Positions 1 through 6,018 of a stretch of 64,000 bases of DNA are shown piece after piece. Made by a program: the position numbers and the translations under genes. Source of the DNA: an uncultured Kordia sp. (GTDB lineage Bacteria; Bacteroidota; Bacteroidia; Flavobacteriales; Flavobacteriaceae); the NCBI RefSeq assembly GCF_947489565.1, contig NZ_CANLEA010000005.1, forward strand, positions 124,001 to 188,000, written 5' to 3'. Numbering within the stretch: position 1 is the stretch's first letter; each line of letters starts with the position of its first letter. The notes under the pieces are model-generated. The model ran no database searches. It was not told the origin of the DNA and saw only the letters and a list, made by a program, of their open reading frames with translations.

Positions 1-1469
1 TGGGCGTCAATATTAAAATAATCAAATCGACCACCAACTTCGACCAAAAAGTTGTCCGTTATTGAAAAATCAGCAACTCCATAGATTCCAAAATTGAATC
101 GCTCATAATCAGGAATCAATCTTCGTACACCTGTACTTGGGTCTGCCACATTTTTTTGATATTGTGCCAAGATTCCAGTTTTTAGGTTGAAAAGATCGGA
201 GTTATTTGTATCTAAATCCAAACGAATGGTTTGTGAGTTTAATGCTAAATCTAAAGATGCTCTATCGTTATCATCGCTACTTCTACGAACATCAAATTCG
301 AGACGTTCATTTTTTTGAAAGTCGTATTGGAGCGTTACTTTTCCTAAATTTTTAAAATTTTTGAATCCACGTACTTTAAACAAGTGATGTGTTACATCCT
401 GCTTTGGAGCGTCAATGTCATACGTGAAATCTCTAATTATAAGTGGAATACCACTATTGATGGAACGCACCTGATCGCTGGCACCACCAATATGTGATGC
501 ACGCAAAATGCCGATTTCATTTTTAAAGAAAGAATAATAAGCTTCTACACCATAGTCAAAACGATTGATTCCAATTCTCGCAGCAATACTGCGCCCAAAG
601 ATGCCTGTGTTGCTTAACACATAATCTGGTGCTTCATAATCACCAAATCGTTTGAGACTTCCTTGAATTGAACCATACCAACCATTTACATAACTTTTTG
701 TGAGCGTTGAGGTAATTACTCCTCCACGACCATTGGATGCAGCCGCTACATGTGTTTTACCATATATGGTATCTTTTACAGGAACTTTGGCAGCTTCCGC
801 TACAATAATTCCTCCAACAGCATCACCACTATATTTTAATGCTCCTGCACCTTTAATAAGTGTGATATTTCCGATGGAATTTACATCAATACTAGGTGCG
901 TGTTCTGCTCCCCATTCTTGATCTTCCATACGGACACCATTGTTCATGATAACAACTCTGCTACTATGCAAACCATTAATCATTGGTTTTACTAATGTAT
1001 TTCCTGTATTTAACGAAGAAACACCACTCAAGGTATTTAACACATCTCCTAAAGAACCGTTACTAAAACGATCTAATTGTTGTTCCGTTACTTTTTGTTC
1101 AAAGTTTGTCTTTGTTTTATTGCCAAAAATCGAGGCGCGTAACGTTATGGCATTCAGTTCTTCTAAATGATGTTCTAGTTTGAAATTTCGTTTCGTATCA
1201 CTAGAAACTTTTACTTTAAAAGCCTGCGTGTCACAATTAGGATGTGATATTTGTATGGTGTACGTTCCTTCGCATAAGTTAGAAAACGTATAGATTCCAT
1301 TGATGTCAGATTCAACTACTTTCTCTAGCCCTGCTATAATTAGCGTAGCGCCAGGAAGTACAGAGTCGTCATGTAAATCGATAATCTTACCAGATAGTGT
1401 ATAGTTACAGTTTTGACTTTGCATAACCATAGCACTACATAGCATTAACATATATAAATATGTTCGCAT
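1..1469 (-). CDS. TonB-dependent outer-membrane receptor (N-terminal part; runs off the window)
   Basis: An open frame of about 489 codons begins with ATG at 1469 and continues past base 1, so the C-terminal part of the barrel is missing. A short signal peptide (about residues 1-17) is followed by a carboxypeptidase-like regulatory domain (about 20-95, with GATLIIAGLEKVVESD and YTIQISHPNC), then a plug domain (about 105-215: LGDVLNTLSGVSSL, VVIMNNGVRMEDQEWG, SIGNITLIKGAGALKYSGD, VGGIIV). The first barrel strands follow. This is the usual order for Bacteroidota SusC/TonB-family receptors that bring ligands into the periplasm using energy from TonB-ExbBD. The small His/Cys-rich gene just upstream (40 bases away) hints at a metal or metallophore ligand. 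That is inference; the substrate cannot be read from the sequence. Confidence 0.9.
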   Translation of the reverse strand, partial: MRTYLYMLMLCSAMVMQSQNCNYTLSGKIIDLHDDSVLPGATLIIAGLEKVVESDINGIYTFSNLCEGTYTIQISHPNCDTQAFKVKVSSDTKRNFKLEHHLEELNAITLRASIFGNKTKTNFEQKVTEQQLDRFSNGSLGDVLNTLSGVSSLNTGNTLVKPMINGLHSSRVVIMNNGVRMEDQEWGAEHAPSIDVNSIGNITLIKGAGALKYSGDAVGGIIVAEAAKVPVKDTIYGKTHVAAASNGRGGVITSTLTKSYVNGWYGSIQGSLKRFGDYEAPDYVLSNTGIFGRSIAARIGINRFDYGVEAYYSFFKNEIGILRASHIGGASDQVRSINSGIPLIIRDFTYDIDAPKQDVTHHLFKVRGFKNFKNLGKVTLQYDFQKNERLEFDVRRSSDDNDRASLDLALNSQTIRLDLDTNNSDLFNLKTGILAQYQKNVADPSTGVRRLIPDYERFNFGIYGVADFSITDNFLVEVGGRFDYFNIDA

Positions 1470-1509
1470 GTAAATTCTTTAATTAAAAATAAATGTATCT
1501 TGATTGTAC

Positions 1510-1842
1510 TCAAGAAAATACCGGCGGTGCACGAAGTTGCGTATTTGTAAGCGGTAAATAATAACATAAAGGCGTTGTAGAGCCTAATGTTGATTTTGAA
1601 ATAATTGGAGATACTTCTAATTCTGGGTAACTTGTGAATTCAAAATAGAAATTCGTAAAGTGATAATTACACAAGTCACAATGCACATTGTTTTCATGAA
1701 CGTGATCTTCTTGTTCATGACACGTAATGTATGCGTGATCTTCTTCTAATTGATGTGAAAACTGTATATAAGAAGGAAGCACCAATGTTACAAGTAACAA
1801 TGAAGCAATCAATATTTCTTTTATGTTTTTTACGGTTTTCAT
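1510..1842 (-). CDS. Small His/Cys-rich exported or membrane-anchored protein next to the TonB receptor
   Basis: A 110-residue protein with a basic N-terminus and one hydrophobic segment (about residues 9-25), then a short region dense in His, Cys and acidic residues (HAYITCHEQEDHVHENNVHC, then CNYH), and a C-terminus ending LRAPPVFS. I chose the ATG at 1842; the longer frame would start with TTG at 1857. The HxxxCH / HVH / HC-CNYH pattern looks like a metal-binding patch. Small proteins of this kind with an RAPP-like tail are often found beside TonB receptors in flavobacteria, but I cannot name a characterised family. It probably shares a transcript with the receptor 40 bases downstream. Either a role in metal sensing or delivery, or a simple structural role, is possible. 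Confidence 0.7.
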   Translation of the reverse strand: MKTVKNIKEILIASLLLVTLVLPSYIQFSHQLEEDHAYITCHEQEDHVHENNVHCDLCNYHFTNFYFEFTSYPELEVSPIISKSTLGSTTPLCYYLPLTNTQLRAPPVFS

Positions 1843-1879
1843 TGGGTTTATCACCAATTCATAGAATGATGAACGCTCA

Positions 1880-1887
1880 CAAAAATA
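1880..1887 (-). promoter_or_regulatory. Candidate -7 element (TAnnTTTG) upstream of the His/Cys-rich gene
   Basis: On the minus strand this reads TATTTTTG, the Bacteroidota -7 box, about 38 bases before the ATG at 1842. No clear TTTG lies 19-21 bases further upstream, so only half of the signature is present. Confidence 0.35.
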
Positions 1888-1985
1888 GTAAAAGCTTTCT
1901 TGTAAAAAAAATAAGTGCTTACAGAATTGTCAAATTATAACAAAGTTGGTAGAGTTTGTAGGTATTTGAAGAGATAAATCTGTTA

Positions 1986-3080
1986 TTAATTCACTATAAA
2001 ACGATCAAAAGATTGCCAGTATTTGTCTTTATAGATATCGAAGTCTATTTTAATGCTGTTTTGATATTCTTGTTGAATGTTATAAAGAACTTTAGAAGGT
2101 TTTCTGAATTCTATACAGGCAAAATATACTTCTCGTGAAGAATCTGCCGTTTGCCTTCCAATATTTATATAACCATCAGCATCTTTCAATTCAGTCACTA
2201 TTTTGTCTTCTATTTCAGAAAGCAATTGATAGGTTTTTTCATCAGGCATTCCGTTGGTGTTTTTACCATCGTATTTTATTTCTAAGACAGCGATCCAAGG
2301 ATGTGAAGCTTTGCTATCCCAATTCAATACATCTGTATTTACGACGGCAAATAATGGAAGTCCATTTTCTAAAAAAGCTTCCAATCCTGCATAACTGTCG
2401 TTTTCAGTATCGTGACGTAAGCCTTTGTATTTTTCTATAAATTCTTTTTCTCTCCAGATTAAGAAGTCTTTTAGTTTTCTTATCGGAACTAGTTCTTTTG
2501 TAGCATCTTTGGTGTTGATAATGTGTATGTTATCAATAGTGGTGACAGTGTTCAATTCTCCCAAGAAATTATCTAAGGTAAGATATACGCCATTAACGAC
2601 ATTGTTTTTAGTTGCTTCCGAAAAGTCTTCATGTGTAATGGTAATATCAATTTCATCAGGCAGATGCGGATGATCGTTTGAATAGAAGAATAGCGTATCT
2701 TCACTAAATACATGTCCATTCATTTCAAGACTATATTTTGAAATATTGGAAGGTTGTTTGAGCGCAGTTATTTTCCAATGCTTCATTTTTGGAGCTGCAG
2801 CTACTAATTCTTCTGTAAAAACAATGTTTTTGGTAATACCATCAGCTGTTAAAATAAGTTCGGCTGTATCATCGTCAAACATACCTGCTAGATACCAAAA
2901 ACCTTCTTTTAATTCAGTTAGTTTTGGACCAAGCTTGTGAAAGAATTCACTTTGAATATCGCCATCGTTTTTTAAAACTTTATAGAATTTATTTTCGTGT
3001 TTTTCAAACCATTCCCAAAAGTCAGCATATGAATTTATGGGTTCTTTTTTTCCGTTAAATAGTGATTTGAAAAAATTCAT
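1986..3080 (-). CDS. DUF695 domain protein
   Basis: A cytosolic protein of 364 residues with no signal peptide or membrane segment. The C-terminal half (about residues 225-364) matches my memory of DUF695: an aromatic/charged start (LIWREKEFIEKYKGL), then GLPLFAVVNTDVLNWDSKA, HPWIAVLEIKYDG, GMPDEKTYQLLSEIEDKI and a final REVYFACIEFRKPSKV strand. The N-terminal half (NSYADFWEWFEKHENKFYKV) is a separate domain found in flavobacterial homologues. Function is unknown. I start it at ATG 3080, 20 bases after the upstream membrane-protein stop; the longer frame (ATG 3140) would overlap that gene by 41 bases. It is probably co-transcribed with the gene at 3100-3627. Confidence 0.8.
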   Translation of the reverse strand: MNFFKSLFNGKKEPINSYADFWEWFEKHENKFYKVLKNDGDIQSEFFHKLGPKLTELKEGFWYLAGMFDDDTAELILTADGITKNIVFTEELVAAAPKMKHWKITALKQPSNISKYSLEMNGHVFSEDTLFFYSNDHPHLPDEIDITITHEDFSEATKNNVVNGVYLTLDNFLGELNTVTTIDNIHIINTKDATKELVPIRKLKDFLIWREKEFIEKYKGLRHDTENDSYAGLEAFLENGLPLFAVVNTDVLNWDSKASHPWIAVLEIKYDGKNTNGMPDEKTYQLLSEIEDKIVTELKDADGYINIGRQTADSSREVYFACIEFRKPSKVLYNIQQEYQNSIKIDFDIYKDKYWQSFDRFIVN

Positions 3081-3099
3081 GTCTTTTGAGTTTGAAGTC

Positions 3100-3627
3100 T
3101 TATTTGATGATACGCATACGTTTGAGCATTTTCTTTTCAAATTCCCAGAAAAATTTAAATTGCCCTAGAAGCGTTCCAAATACAATCAATAGTACTTGAT
3201 AAATTGGTAGAATGATGATGATTCGAATCATCCAATATAAAAAACCACCAAAAAAGCCTTCTGGAAAGATAGTTTGTGTAAATCCAACCCATTCTAACAA
3301 CGGTTTTGCAATGCGTACTGAGCTTGTTCCTGTTAAGGCAAATACCAAAAATATGGCGATGATTTCCCAACGATAATTGGTAATCCATTTGCCTTCCAAT
3401 TTTTTAAAACACCACAAAAAGAAACGCAACATGATGTAAAAAAACAAAATGACAGCGACTGTTACGAGTGCGTAATATAGTATTTTGGTTTCATGACGAT
3501 CAATAAAAGAACGAATGATATTTTTTGAAAAAAGATATGCAGTATAGAATAACGAAAGGATTCCTAAAAAAGGAAAGATTAGTTGCCAGTTGTGTTTAAT
3601 TTCCCAACGTTCTTTAAATGAAGTCAT
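3100..3627 (-). CDS. Small integral membrane protein (DUF6787-like)
   Basis: A 175-residue protein with about four hydrophobic segments (roughly residues 16-34, 48-72, 84-106 and 128-155). Two internally similar motifs are visible: ERWEIKHNWQLIFPFLGILS near the start and KWITNYRWEIIAIFLVFALT near residue 80, the second followed by GTSS. This 'W-x-I-x-(S/N)-N-x-Q/E' pattern resembles DUF6787, a flavobacterial membrane family of unknown function. The internal similarity suggests an old duplication of a two-helix unit. It is the first gene of a pair with the DUF695 gene downstream. No catalytic residues stand out. Confidence 0.7.
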   Translation of the reverse strand: MTSFKERWEIKHNWQLIFPFLGILSLFYTAYLFSKNIIRSFIDRHETKILYYALVTVAVILFFYIMLRFFLWCFKKLEGKWITNYRWEIIAIFLVFALTGTSSVRIAKPLLEWVGFTQTIFPEGFFGGFLYWMIRIIIILPIYQVLLIVFGTLLGQFKFFWEFEKKMLKRMRIIK

Positions 3628-3667
3628 GTGTATTTTTTTGCGCTAGCAAATATACATAACTTCTACC

Positions 3668-4102
3668 TTATATCCGAGCAGGAAAAGCTGCTAACTGTTG
3701 CTTGTATTTTTGTTGAAAGAATACAAAATAATAATACAGTTGGTAGTTTACTTCATACCCATAATCAACATTTGAACGGTAATTGATTTGCTGCTGATAC
3801 AACGTATTGTCATATCGAGAAGGTTCAATAACACGCTGATTCCACTCCGTTACATAAATAATGTTCTTGTTTTGTAAGAAGTTTTTAGAGTAATACTCTC
3901 TCGGTCTTGCATAACTTTGCAGCCAAGCACTAAAACCAGGTTCAAAGATGATAATTTCGTGCTCTAGCTCATCGCTAGCAATACGAATGGTATCAGATAC
4001 TTTTTGAGGTTCGCCTTTTTTTTGGGTGATTGTTTTTTCTTGACTTGCACATGAATAGACGACAATTCCGGCCAAAGCCATTAATAAGAATACTTTTTTC
4101 AT
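3668..4102 (-). CDS. Lipoprotein (DUF6146-like)
   Basis: A 144-residue protein with an N-terminal hydrophobic stretch ending in a lipobox (VVYSC, Cys about residue 18), so it should be lipid-anchored in the envelope. The body contains a DELEHEIIIFEPGFSAWLQS motif, then ARPREYYSK, VTEWNQR and a Tyr/Gln-rich end (YGYEVNYQLYYYFVFFQQKY). This order resembles DUF6146, a Bacteroidota lipoprotein family of unknown function. The ATG at 4102 is the only reasonable start. It is 40 bases upstream of the 3100-3627 gene on the same strand, so the three genes 4102 to 1986 may form one transcript. Confidence 0.75.
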   Translation of the reverse strand: MKKVFLLMALAGIVVYSCASQEKTITQKKGEPQKVSDTIRIASDELEHEIIIFEPGFSAWLQSYARPREYYSKNFLQNKNIIYVTEWNQRVIEPSRYDNTLYQQQINYRSNVDYGYEVNYQLYYYFVFFQQKYKQQLAAFPARI

Positions 4103-4317
4103 AAAATAATCATTTTACATAAAGGTACGATTTTTTCAATAGTTGCCATGCGGTAAGGAGCGAACTGCTTGTTTCAATTCGTGAACGTAGCTTTTGAGTG
4201 ATTTTATTTTTTAGCATATCAGAATTTTTTATTTCAGTAAAAAAACTATCTTTATAAAGTCTCTCCCAAAATATAGTTGATCTAGCCATTCACTATAAAC
4301 CAAATATTATTATTGTT

Positions 4318-4548
4318 ATGTTATCAAAAATTACACGATTAGACATTTTTCAACTTTCACTACTTATTTTAACAATTACAGCGATTACTCAGATTTTTAT
4401 TTTTTCTGAAAAAAATATTTATAATGAACAGAGTTCAAGAGCAATACAATTTTTAGGCGCAATGATTGGCTTTGGTCTGACTGCTGCAGCAAGTATTATA
4501 GGCATTATTTGGATCGAGGTTTTCAGAATAAAAAATAGAAAAGCCTAA
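4318..4548 (+). CDS. Small two-helix membrane protein flanking the peptide array
   Basis: A 76-residue protein with two hydrophobic segments (about residues 10-29 and 44-68) and a short basic tail (FRIKNRKA). It has no family I recognise. Its C-terminal half resembles a reading frame at 5767-6009: LGAMIGFG...SIIGIIWIEVFRIK here versus AGAIIACG...CIISIVWIEITKVK there, about 12 identities in 28 positions. The two therefore bracket the four precursor peptides between them. Possible roles are a self-protection or export accessory protein for the peptides, or an unrelated small membrane protein. The position and the second copy are observed; the role is inference. Confidence 0.65.
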   Translation: MLSKITRLDIFQLSLLILTITAITQIFIFSEKNIYNEQSSRAIQFLGAMIGFGLTAAASIIGIIWIEVFRIKNRKA

Positions 4549-4664
4549 GCTTATAATACGATCTCTTTATTTCCTCGGAATTTATGAATCACGAGCATAC
4601 GAACTTGTAATGGACTTTAATATCTTTTATTTTTAAATGATTATTAACTTTAAAATCATTTGTC

Positions 4665-4841
4665 ATGAAAAAAAGGAATCTTAAAACCTTGGATCTGAAT
4701 AAAAAAACAATTTCAATTCTAGAACAAATAAGTGGAGGACGTGTAGATGCAAAAGAATCTTGGAGTGTATGTTTTTGTATGACTGATATGTGTCAAACAA
4801 AAACGATATGTAAGCCAAAAAAACCCGGACAAAACGATTGA
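4665..4841 (+). CDS. Class I lanthipeptide-type precursor peptide (array member 1)
   Basis: A 58-residue peptide. The leader MKKRNLKTLDLNKKTISIL matches the flavobacterial class I lanthipeptide leader pattern (Lys/Asn-rich start, LNKK, then IS-I/NL). A GG at residues 24-25 gives a double-glycine-like cleavage point. The predicted core begins RVDAKESW and carries four Cys (VCFC, MC, IC) with several Ser/Thr. In this peptide class those Ser/Thr would be dehydrated and joined to the Cys thiols. No modifying enzyme is encoded in the window, so whether it is processed is unknown. The ATG at 4665 is the only start in frame; the T/A-rich region before it resembles the upstream region of members 2 and 3. 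Confidence 0.75.
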   Translation: MKKRNLKTLDLNKKTISILEQISGGRVDAKESWSVCFCMTDMCQTKTICKPKKPGQND

Positions 4842-4916
4842 TACATGAGCGAACATAGTTCTGTAGAAAATTATGTTTTCTCTTTCAGTTATTATTCATT
4901 TAAAAATCATTAAATC

Positions 4917-5102
4917 ATGAAAAAAAGAAATCTTACATCATTAAAACTCAACAAAAAAGTTGTGTCACAATTCTATTATGAAGCTCCTATCTTTGGTGGT
5001 GCTGCGGCGATTCAAAGTATACCGCTTACAAAATGTCCATGGGTGCAACGTGTTTGTAGGGAGAAAAAAGATGTGCCTTTAGATCACAGTCCACAGGCTT
5101 AA
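4917..5102 (+). CDS. Class I lanthipeptide-type precursor peptide (array member 2)
   Basis: A 61-residue peptide with leader MKKRNLTSLKLNKKVVSQF and an IFGGAAAI segment giving a GG or GGA cleavage site at about residues 27-28. The core has two Cys in a CPW-(4 residues)-C arrangement (KCPWVQRVC), then a charged EKKDVPLDHSP tail. It is nearly identical to member 3 (5227-5412), differing mainly at YY/EY after QF, QSI/AST, VQ/MH and R/W. It is followed within ten bases by a UUCG-capped terminator hairpin. Family assignment rests on the leader; activity and modification are not shown. Confidence 0.8.
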   Translation: MKKRNLTSLKLNKKVVSQFYYEAPIFGGAAAIQSIPLTKCPWVQRVCREKKDVPLDHSPQA

Positions 5103-5109
5103 TTTTTTT

Positions 5110-5130
5110 AGTGAGCTTCGGTTCGCTTTT
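5110..5130 (+). terminator. Rho-independent terminator with UUCG loop after array member 2
   Basis: A seven-pair stem (AGTGAGC with GTTCGCT, two G-U pairs) closes on TTCG and is followed by TTTTC. Compared with the copy at 5420, two stem positions changed on one side only, but pairing is kept through G-U. Confidence 0.75.
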
Positions 5131-5226
5131 CTCGTTGTTTTAAAGCTATTTTTTAGTCTTTAATTCAATAAACTCAGAACTATTCTTTGGCCTTACAGTT
5201 ATTATTCATTTAAAAATTATTAAATC

Positions 5227-5412
5227 ATGAAAAAAAGAAATCTTACATCATTAAAACTTAACAAAAAAGTTGTGTCACAATTCGAATATGAAGCTCCTAT
5301 CTTTGGTGGAGCTGCGGCGATTGCTAGCACACCGCTTACAAAATGTCCATGGATGCATCGTGTTTGTTGGGAGAAAAAAGATGTACCTTTAGATCACAGT
5401 CCACAATCTTAA
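5227..5412 (+). CDS. Class I lanthipeptide-type precursor peptide (array member 3)
   Basis: A 61-residue near-copy of member 2 with the same leader (MKKRNLTSLKLNKKVVSQF), the same IFGGAAAI cleavage region and the same Cys spacing (KCPWMHRVC). The leader is identical at protein level and the tail EKKDVPLDHSP is conserved, while the core differs at about six residues, giving it extra Ser/Thr (IASTP). That pattern fits a duplicated precursor diversifying in its product part. It has its own upstream region and terminator. Confidence 0.8.
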   Translation: MKKRNLTSLKLNKKVVSQFEYEAPIFGGAAAIASTPLTKCPWMHRVCWEKKDVPLDHSPQS

Positions 5413-5419
5413 CTTTTTT

Positions 5420-5441
5420 AGCGAACTTCGGTTCGCTTTTC
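5420..5441 (+). terminator. Rho-independent terminator with UUCG loop after array member 3
   Basis: A perfect seven-pair stem AGCGAAC / GTTCGCT with a TTCG loop, then TTTCTTTT. It starts eight bases after the stop codon. Confidence 0.8.
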
Positions 5442-5574
5442 TTTTGCCAAGTATTTTCATAATTACAACGGTTTGCATACGTAAATGAATTCATCTGCTA
5501 CGCTTTTACATTGTGTATTTCATCTCTATGCTGCTTTCTTTACATTGCTCGCTCAACACTAAAATATAGTTATT

Positions 5575-5766
5575 ATGAAAAAAAGAAATTTTACATCTTT
5601 AAAACTGAATAAAAAATCTATTTCTAATCTTCAAAGTGGAAACGTATTAGGAGGAGCAATTTCAATTTTTTCGTGTCCAACAGTTCGAAACTGTAAATCT
5701 GTACACATTGATTGCCATACTACAGATCCAGGAGAAATAGGACCTTGTACAGAGTGTGAAAGATAA
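5575..5766 (+). CDS. Class I lanthipeptide-type precursor peptide (array member 4)
   Basis: A 63-residue peptide with leader MKKRNFTSLKLNKKSISNL, the closest of the four to the textbook flavobacterial pattern, then QSGNVLGGAIS with a GG cleavage site at about residues 26-27. The core holds five Cys (FSC, NC, DC, PC, EC) spread through a Ser/Thr-containing chain ending GPCTECER. It is more divergent than members 2 and 3 and lacks their terminator. The frame stays open after its TAA (5764-5766) into a membrane-protein remnant at 5767-6009. Confidence 0.8.
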   Translation: MKKRNFTSLKLNKKSISNLQSGNVLGGAISIFSCPTVRNCKSVHIDCHTTDPGEIGPCTECER

Positions 5767-6009
5767 TCACATCGTATATTAAATAGACCTCATACCAAAG
5801 CGTATTCAACGGATTTTAATGAGTATGCGTTTATAGAAAGATCATATATTTCTACTGAATATGCAGGCGCTATTATTGCTTGTGGTTTTATTGCAATGTC
5901 ATGTATTATTTCTATTGTTTGGATTGAAATTACAAAGGTAAAATTACAAAAGGACGGTTTGCATAAGGAAAACATGCAAAAGGAAAACCAGCAAAAACCA
6001 TGGCTTTAA
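5767..6009 (+). pseudogene. Start-less remnant related to the small membrane protein at 4318-4548
   Basis: Directly after the stop of array member 4, in the same frame, the sequence stays open for 80 codons to TAA at 6007-6009. It encodes one strong hydrophobic helix (AGAIIACGFIAMSCIISIVW) then IEITKVKLQKDG and a Lys/Gln/Asn-rich tail. It has no ATG, GTG or TTG before the helix. The helix and the following WIE-(I/V)-x-(K/R)-(V/I)-K match the second half of the 4318-4548 protein, whose first helix has no counterpart here. It is best read as an N-terminally truncated second copy. Use of a rare start codon cannot be excluded. Confidence 0.55.
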
Positions 6010-6018
6010 TACCATTTA

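Larger units (their letters stand above)
4886..5440 (+). repeat. Tandem duplication, 310-bp period, each unit one precursor gene plus its own leader region and terminator
   Basis: The segments 4886-5130 and 5196-5440 align base for base with a constant offset of 310 and no gaps. Each begins about 31 bases before the ATG (CAGTTATTATTCATTTAAAAA) and ends in the terminator hairpin. The 65 bases between the units do not match. Differences are mostly single-base and include several that change core residues. Confidence 0.9.

Noticed and set aside
3081-3140. Longer start (3140) for the DUF695 gene
   Set aside because: It would overlap the upstream membrane-protein gene by 41 bases; ATG 3080 begins a clean MNFF N-terminus just after that gene's stop.
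4886-5440. CRISPR-like repeat
   Set aside because: There are only two copies of a coding unit with a terminator, not short repeats with unique spacers.
5790-5975. 61-codon minus-strand frame in the remnant region
   Set aside because: The plus strand carries the membrane-protein similarity here, so the minus frame is its mirror.
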